Source: RYN-428 sp035551995
GTDB taxonomy: Bacteria > Planctomycetota > Phycisphaerae > Tepidisphaerales > Tepidisphaeraceae
DNA: 35,804 nt
Assembly: GCA_035551995.1 (NCBI GenBank)
Contig: DASZME010000013.1
Span: forward strand, 1 to 35,804
Reading direction: 5' to 3'
Below are positions 33,635 through 35,804 of the stretch, in pieces (position 1 is the stretch's first letter; each line of letters begins with the position of its first letter). The translations under genes were made by a program, and so were the position numbers. Below the pieces are notes generated by a model that was not told the DNA's origin, did no database searches, and was given only the letters and a program-made list of their open reading frames with translations.

Positions 33635-34606
33635 TTATCGAGCCAGTTTCGCCGTCACGCGGGCGGCATTCGGAACGCGGACGTCCCAGGCCAGGCCGAC
33701 GGCTTCGAGCGTGCGAATCACGCTGTAGCTCAGGTCCAATTCCCACCAGCGCAGGCCGTGTCGGGCGGAGGTTGGGAAGGCGTGATGGTTGTTGTGCCAG
33801 CCCTCGCCGAGGCCAATGACGCCGAACAGGAAATTATTGCGGCTCTCGTCGTGGCTGCGGAACGGCTTGGTGCCCCACAGATGGCAGATGGAATTGATGC
33901 TCCAGGTCATGTGATGGATCAGGAAAACGCGGGCGAGGCCACCCCAGAGGAAGCCCATCAAAACGCCCATCCATGACATGGTGATTAATCCGCCCAGAGC
34001 GGCCGGGAGAAGCATTCCGATGATGGCCCACAGGCCCCATGTTTTGCTGCACGCCTGGATGGCGCGATCGCGAACGAGGTCGGTTACATAGCGCGACAGA
34101 TCCTTGGGATCGCCGCGGAACATCCAGCCGACGTGGGCGTGGAACAGGCCCTGGATCATGTTGACAAAGCCGGTCCCGTGATGGTGCGGGGAATGGGGAT
34201 CGCCGTGGGCGTCGCTGTGTTGATGATGGCAGCGGTGCATCGAAACCCACTTGAGGATCGAGCCTTCGACGGCCATGGAGCCCATGACGCCGAAGATGAA
34301 TTTCATGATGCCGTTGGTTTCAAAGGCGCGATGACAGAACAGCCGGTGATAGCCGACGGTTACGCCCAGGGCGCTGAGCAGATACATCCCGACGAAGAGG
34401 CCGAGATAGAGCCAGTTAAAACCACGGCCCCAGAGCATGACGATCCCGGCGATCAATCCCGCGAAGGGGGTGAGGATCGCGATGACGTAGATGATGCGTT
34501 GAAGGTTGGTTGGTTTGTCGAACTCCGCCGGTCGGGAGGAGTCGATCGCCGGCACTTCCGGGGGAGCGGGAACAACGGCTGGGGAATTGGGAACGAGCAA
34601 GGTCAT
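33635..34606 (-). CDS. Fatty acid desaturase (acyl-lipid or acyl-CoA delta-9 type)
   Basis: A 323-residue membrane enzyme that introduces a double bond into fatty acyl chains. I start at the ATG at 34606, with GAGG just upstream; a GTG at 34678 is in frame but lies inside a terminator hairpin, so it is unlikely. The three histidine boxes are complete: HRLFCH (87-92), HRCHH (124-128) and HNNHH (271-275), which bind the di-iron centre. Hydrophobic segments at about 38-60, 65-85, 190-210 and 215-232 fit the stearoyl-CoA desaturase topology. It adjusts membrane fluidity and is often cold-induced. Confidence 0.94.
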   Translation of the reverse strand: MTLLVPNSPAVVPAPPEVPAIDSSRPAEFDKPTNLQRIIYVIAILTPFAGLIAGIVMLWGRGFNWLYLGLFVGMYLLSALGVTVGYHRLFCHRAFETNGIMKFIFGVMGSMAVEGSILKWVSMHRCHHQHSDAHGDPHSPHHHGTGFVNMIQGLFHAHVGWMFRGDPKDLSRYVTDLVRDRAIQACSKTWGLWAIIGMLLPAALGGLITMSWMGVLMGFLWGGLARVFLIHHMTWSINSICHLWGTKPFRSHDESRNNFLFGVIGLGEGWHNNHHAFPTSARHGLRWWELDLSYSVIRTLEAVGLAWDVRVPNAARVTAKLAR

Positions 34607-34665
34607 TGCCTCATTTTGAGGAAAATCAGTCAGCCGGACGGCGCCGTCCGGGGGGAAATAGAAAC

Positions 34666-34696
34666 AAGGGGGAGCCACGGGAAGTGACTCCCCCTT
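34666..34696 (-). terminator. Terminator hairpin after the RRM protein gene
   Basis: AAGGGGGAGCCA (34666-34677) pairs with TGACTCCCCCTT (34685-34696), with one mismatch and a 7-base loop. On the minus strand it is followed by GTTTCTATTT. It lies 106 bases past the RRM gene stop and before the desaturase start. Confidence 0.7.
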
Positions 34697-34708
34697 TTGA
34701 GATCATGG

Positions 34709-34767
34709 TGTGTCTGACCGATGGATTTTCGGATGAGACACAGGCACAGTGGTCACCTGAGGTGACC
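34709..34767. repeat. Two stem-loops in the RRM-desaturase gap
   Basis: TGTGTCT (34709-34715) pairs with AGACACA (34736-34742), extended by CCGA/TCGG. Next to it GGTCACC-TGA-GGTGACC (34751-34767) is a perfect palindrome, the type of site bound by a dimeric regulator. Either could also stabilise the 3' end of the RRM protein mRNA. Confidence 0.5.
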
Positions 34768-34801
34768 CTGCCGATGGGGCGGTGTTGATGACAGCATGGG
34801 G

Positions 34802-35206
34802 CTAGTAGCGGTCGCGGCCACCGCCGCCACCGCCGCCACCGCCGCCATATCCGCCGCCACCACCGCCGCCGCCGCGTCGGCCACCGCCGCCGCCGCCGCC
34901 GTAGCCGCCGCGGCCGCCGCCGCCGCCGCCGCCATAACTACCGCCGCGGGGGCGTTCTTCTTTGGGCTTGGCTTCGTTGACGGTCAGGGCGCGACCGTCA
35001 TGTTCTTTGCCGTTGAGGGCTGCGATGGCCGCCTGGGCCTCCGCGTCGCTGCCTAATTGAACGAATCCGAAGCCTTTGCTGCGGCCGGTATCACGATCGG
35101 CGATCACTTCCGCCGACTGAACCGTCCCATGTTGTCCGAAGAGCTGTTCGAGGTCCGAGCTGGTCGTGTTATAGCTCAGGTTTCCGACATACAACTTGCT
35201 GCCCAT
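34802..35206 (-). CDS. Glycine-rich RRM RNA-binding protein
   Basis: 134 residues from the ATG at 35206, with AGGAG upstream in CAGGAGATAGATCC; longer open frames upstream are not protein-like. A single RRM occupies about residues 1-82: RNP2 LYVGNL (5-10) and RNP1 KGFGFVQL near 44-51, with the aromatic residues that stack on RNA. The C-terminal 45 residues are an almost pure Gly/Arg/Tyr tail (RGGYGGG-type units). This layout matches the cyanobacterial and planctomycete Rbp proteins, which are cold-inducible RNA chaperones. The tail is coded by a GC-rich repeat at 34806-34945. The leader of about 200 bases upstream may control cold expression. Confidence 0.93.
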   Translation of the reverse strand: MGSKLYVGNLSYNTTSSDLEQLFGQHGTVQSAEVIADRDTGRSKGFGFVQLGSDAEAQAAIAALNGKEHDGRALTVNEAKPKEERPRGGSYGGGGGGGRGGYGGGGGGGRRGGGGGGGGYGGGGGGGGGGRDRY

Positions 35207-35730
35207 GGATCTATCTCCTGTTACGGGCATGGCCACCCCGCCGAATACTTTCCGAGTGGCGCCGAAAGGGGCCGACATTCCGACCCGGAAGGTAAGACTG
35301 GCGAAGGAGACAGACGCGGGAACTGAAAAACGAACAGGCCGCATACCGGAGCTCGGTCGTCGAACGTACCGGCTGTAATGGTAGTAACCTTTCAATTGCG
35401 AATCCAGAGGTGTGGATAACTTTCGCCGTTCCGAAAAGAGTAGTCTACCTAACACAGATACGACTCCAAGCGAATGATCGACCAACTTTTCCCCCACAGA
35501 TCGAAAATATCTTGCAATTTACCGCCACTTCGTGACATCTTCATCAGATAAAAGGCAAAACCCAACGCACCGGTCTCAATCGCTACCGCTGCCGCCGAGA
35601 AGCAGCCATTCCGCTACAGATAGTGTCTGAGCCGATAATTAACAATCGCCAAATCCATTGCTGATGAACGGGGACGATTATTCGTATAGGCGGATGTTCT
35701 CCCAAACGGGTCTGCAATGGAGATATGTTT
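35207..35730. other. Divergent intergenic region, RRM gene / PHP gene
   Basis: This is about 520 bases between divergent genes. A perfect DnaA-box sequence, TTATCCACA, lies on the minus strand at 35411-35419; alone it does not indicate an origin. The region is AT-richer than its surroundings and should hold the promoters and the leader of the RRM gene. No RNA gene is visible. Confidence 0.45.
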
Positions 35731-35804
35731 ATGATCGCTCCTTCCTTTCGCTTTCCAATCAAAGCTGACCTTCACTGCCACAGCAACGCCAGCAATGAGG
35801 CGGA
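35731..35804 (+). CDS. PHP-domain protein, N-terminal fragment cut by the window end
   Basis: 24 codons are visible from the ATG at 35731 (GGAG eight bases upstream; a second ATG at 35725 is in frame). The residues IKADLHCHSNASNEA contain the PHP metal motif (HxH, here HCH), which starts PHP phosphoesterases. Family members include histidinol-phosphate phosphatase, DNA-polymerase-linked and uncharacterised phosphoesterases. The rest lies outside the window. Confidence 0.6.
   Translation, partial: MIAPSFRFPIKADLHCHSNASNEA

Noticed and set aside
34607..34678. GTG start giving a 24-residue longer desaturase
   Set aside because: The GTG lies inside the terminator hairpin at 34666-34696, and the family does not need the extension.
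34806..34945. Apparent tandem repeat, possible CRISPR or satellite
   Set aside because: It is the coding sequence for the Gly-rich tail of the RRM protein; there are no spacers.
35411..35419. Perfect DnaA box, possible replication origin
   Set aside because: It is a single 9-base match with no cluster of boxes and no dnaA, dnaN or similar gene nearby.

Overview
The window looks like a chromosomal segment of a GC-rich planctomycete. The markers are a PVC-type membrane-bound dehydrogenase with a CxxCH heme domain, a PSD1-type protein (planctomycete cytochrome, DUF1549, LamG, DUF1553) next to its DUF1501 partner, and a long planctomycete-style ECF sigma factor. A place within or near the Phycisphaerae is my guess from gene style, not something shown. 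I see no phage, transposase, CRISPR array, rRNA or tRNA.

Layout. 0.1-3.1 kb (minus): a PVC dehydrogenase whose C-terminal cytochrome c domain lies in another frame, behind a cluster of palindromes and an 11-base homopolymer. 3.6-4.9 kb (minus): ECF sigma factor followed by an unknown protein. 5.4-8.1 kb (plus): secreted DUF4139 protein, then ApaG. 8.3-10.2 kb (minus): a coiled-coil protein and a cation-diffusion-facilitator exporter. 10.3-13.6 kb (plus): a large polytopic membrane protein and glycerate kinase. 13.8-18.5 kb (minus): DUF1501 and PSD1 proteins. 18.7-19.7 kb (minus): a TonB-like protein. 20.2-22.5 kb (minus): a cbiM(N)-cbiQ-cbiO cobalt/nickel ECF transporter. 22.7-26.9 kb (minus): a secreted parallel beta-helix protein and two secreted SGNH hydrolases. 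27.1-29.1 kb: a response regulator and a PAS histidine kinase, convergent. 29.2-29.8 kb (minus): an isoprenylcysteine-methyltransferase-like membrane enzyme. 30.2-33.5 kb (plus): a DEAD-box RNA helicase, a DUF4058 protein and an unknown protein. 33.6-35.2 kb (minus): a fatty-acid desaturase and a glycine-rich RRM protein. 35.7 kb to the end (plus): the first codons of a PHP-domain protein.

How the genes may work together. Much of the window fits a saprophytic planctomycete: exported dehydrogenase/cytochrome proteins, the PSD1-DUF1501 pair, a beta-helix carbohydrate-active protein and two GDSL-type esterases suggest processing of complex polysaccharides, with a TonB-like protein possibly energising uptake. 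Metal handling (CDF export, Co/Ni import) forms a second theme. The RNA helicase, glycine-rich RRM protein and desaturase resemble a cold-adaptation set; that is inferred from family knowledge only.

The most unusual non-coding structure is a family of small GC-rich hairpin repeats (core CGCCCCGCAAGCGGGGCCGCT). Three strong copies each lie 32-89 bases past the stop of a gene and in that gene's orientation; two further sites carry degenerate copies as inverted pairs about 70 bases apart. The most unusual gene-level feature is the palindrome-rich insertion that separates the dehydrogenase from its cytochrome domain.
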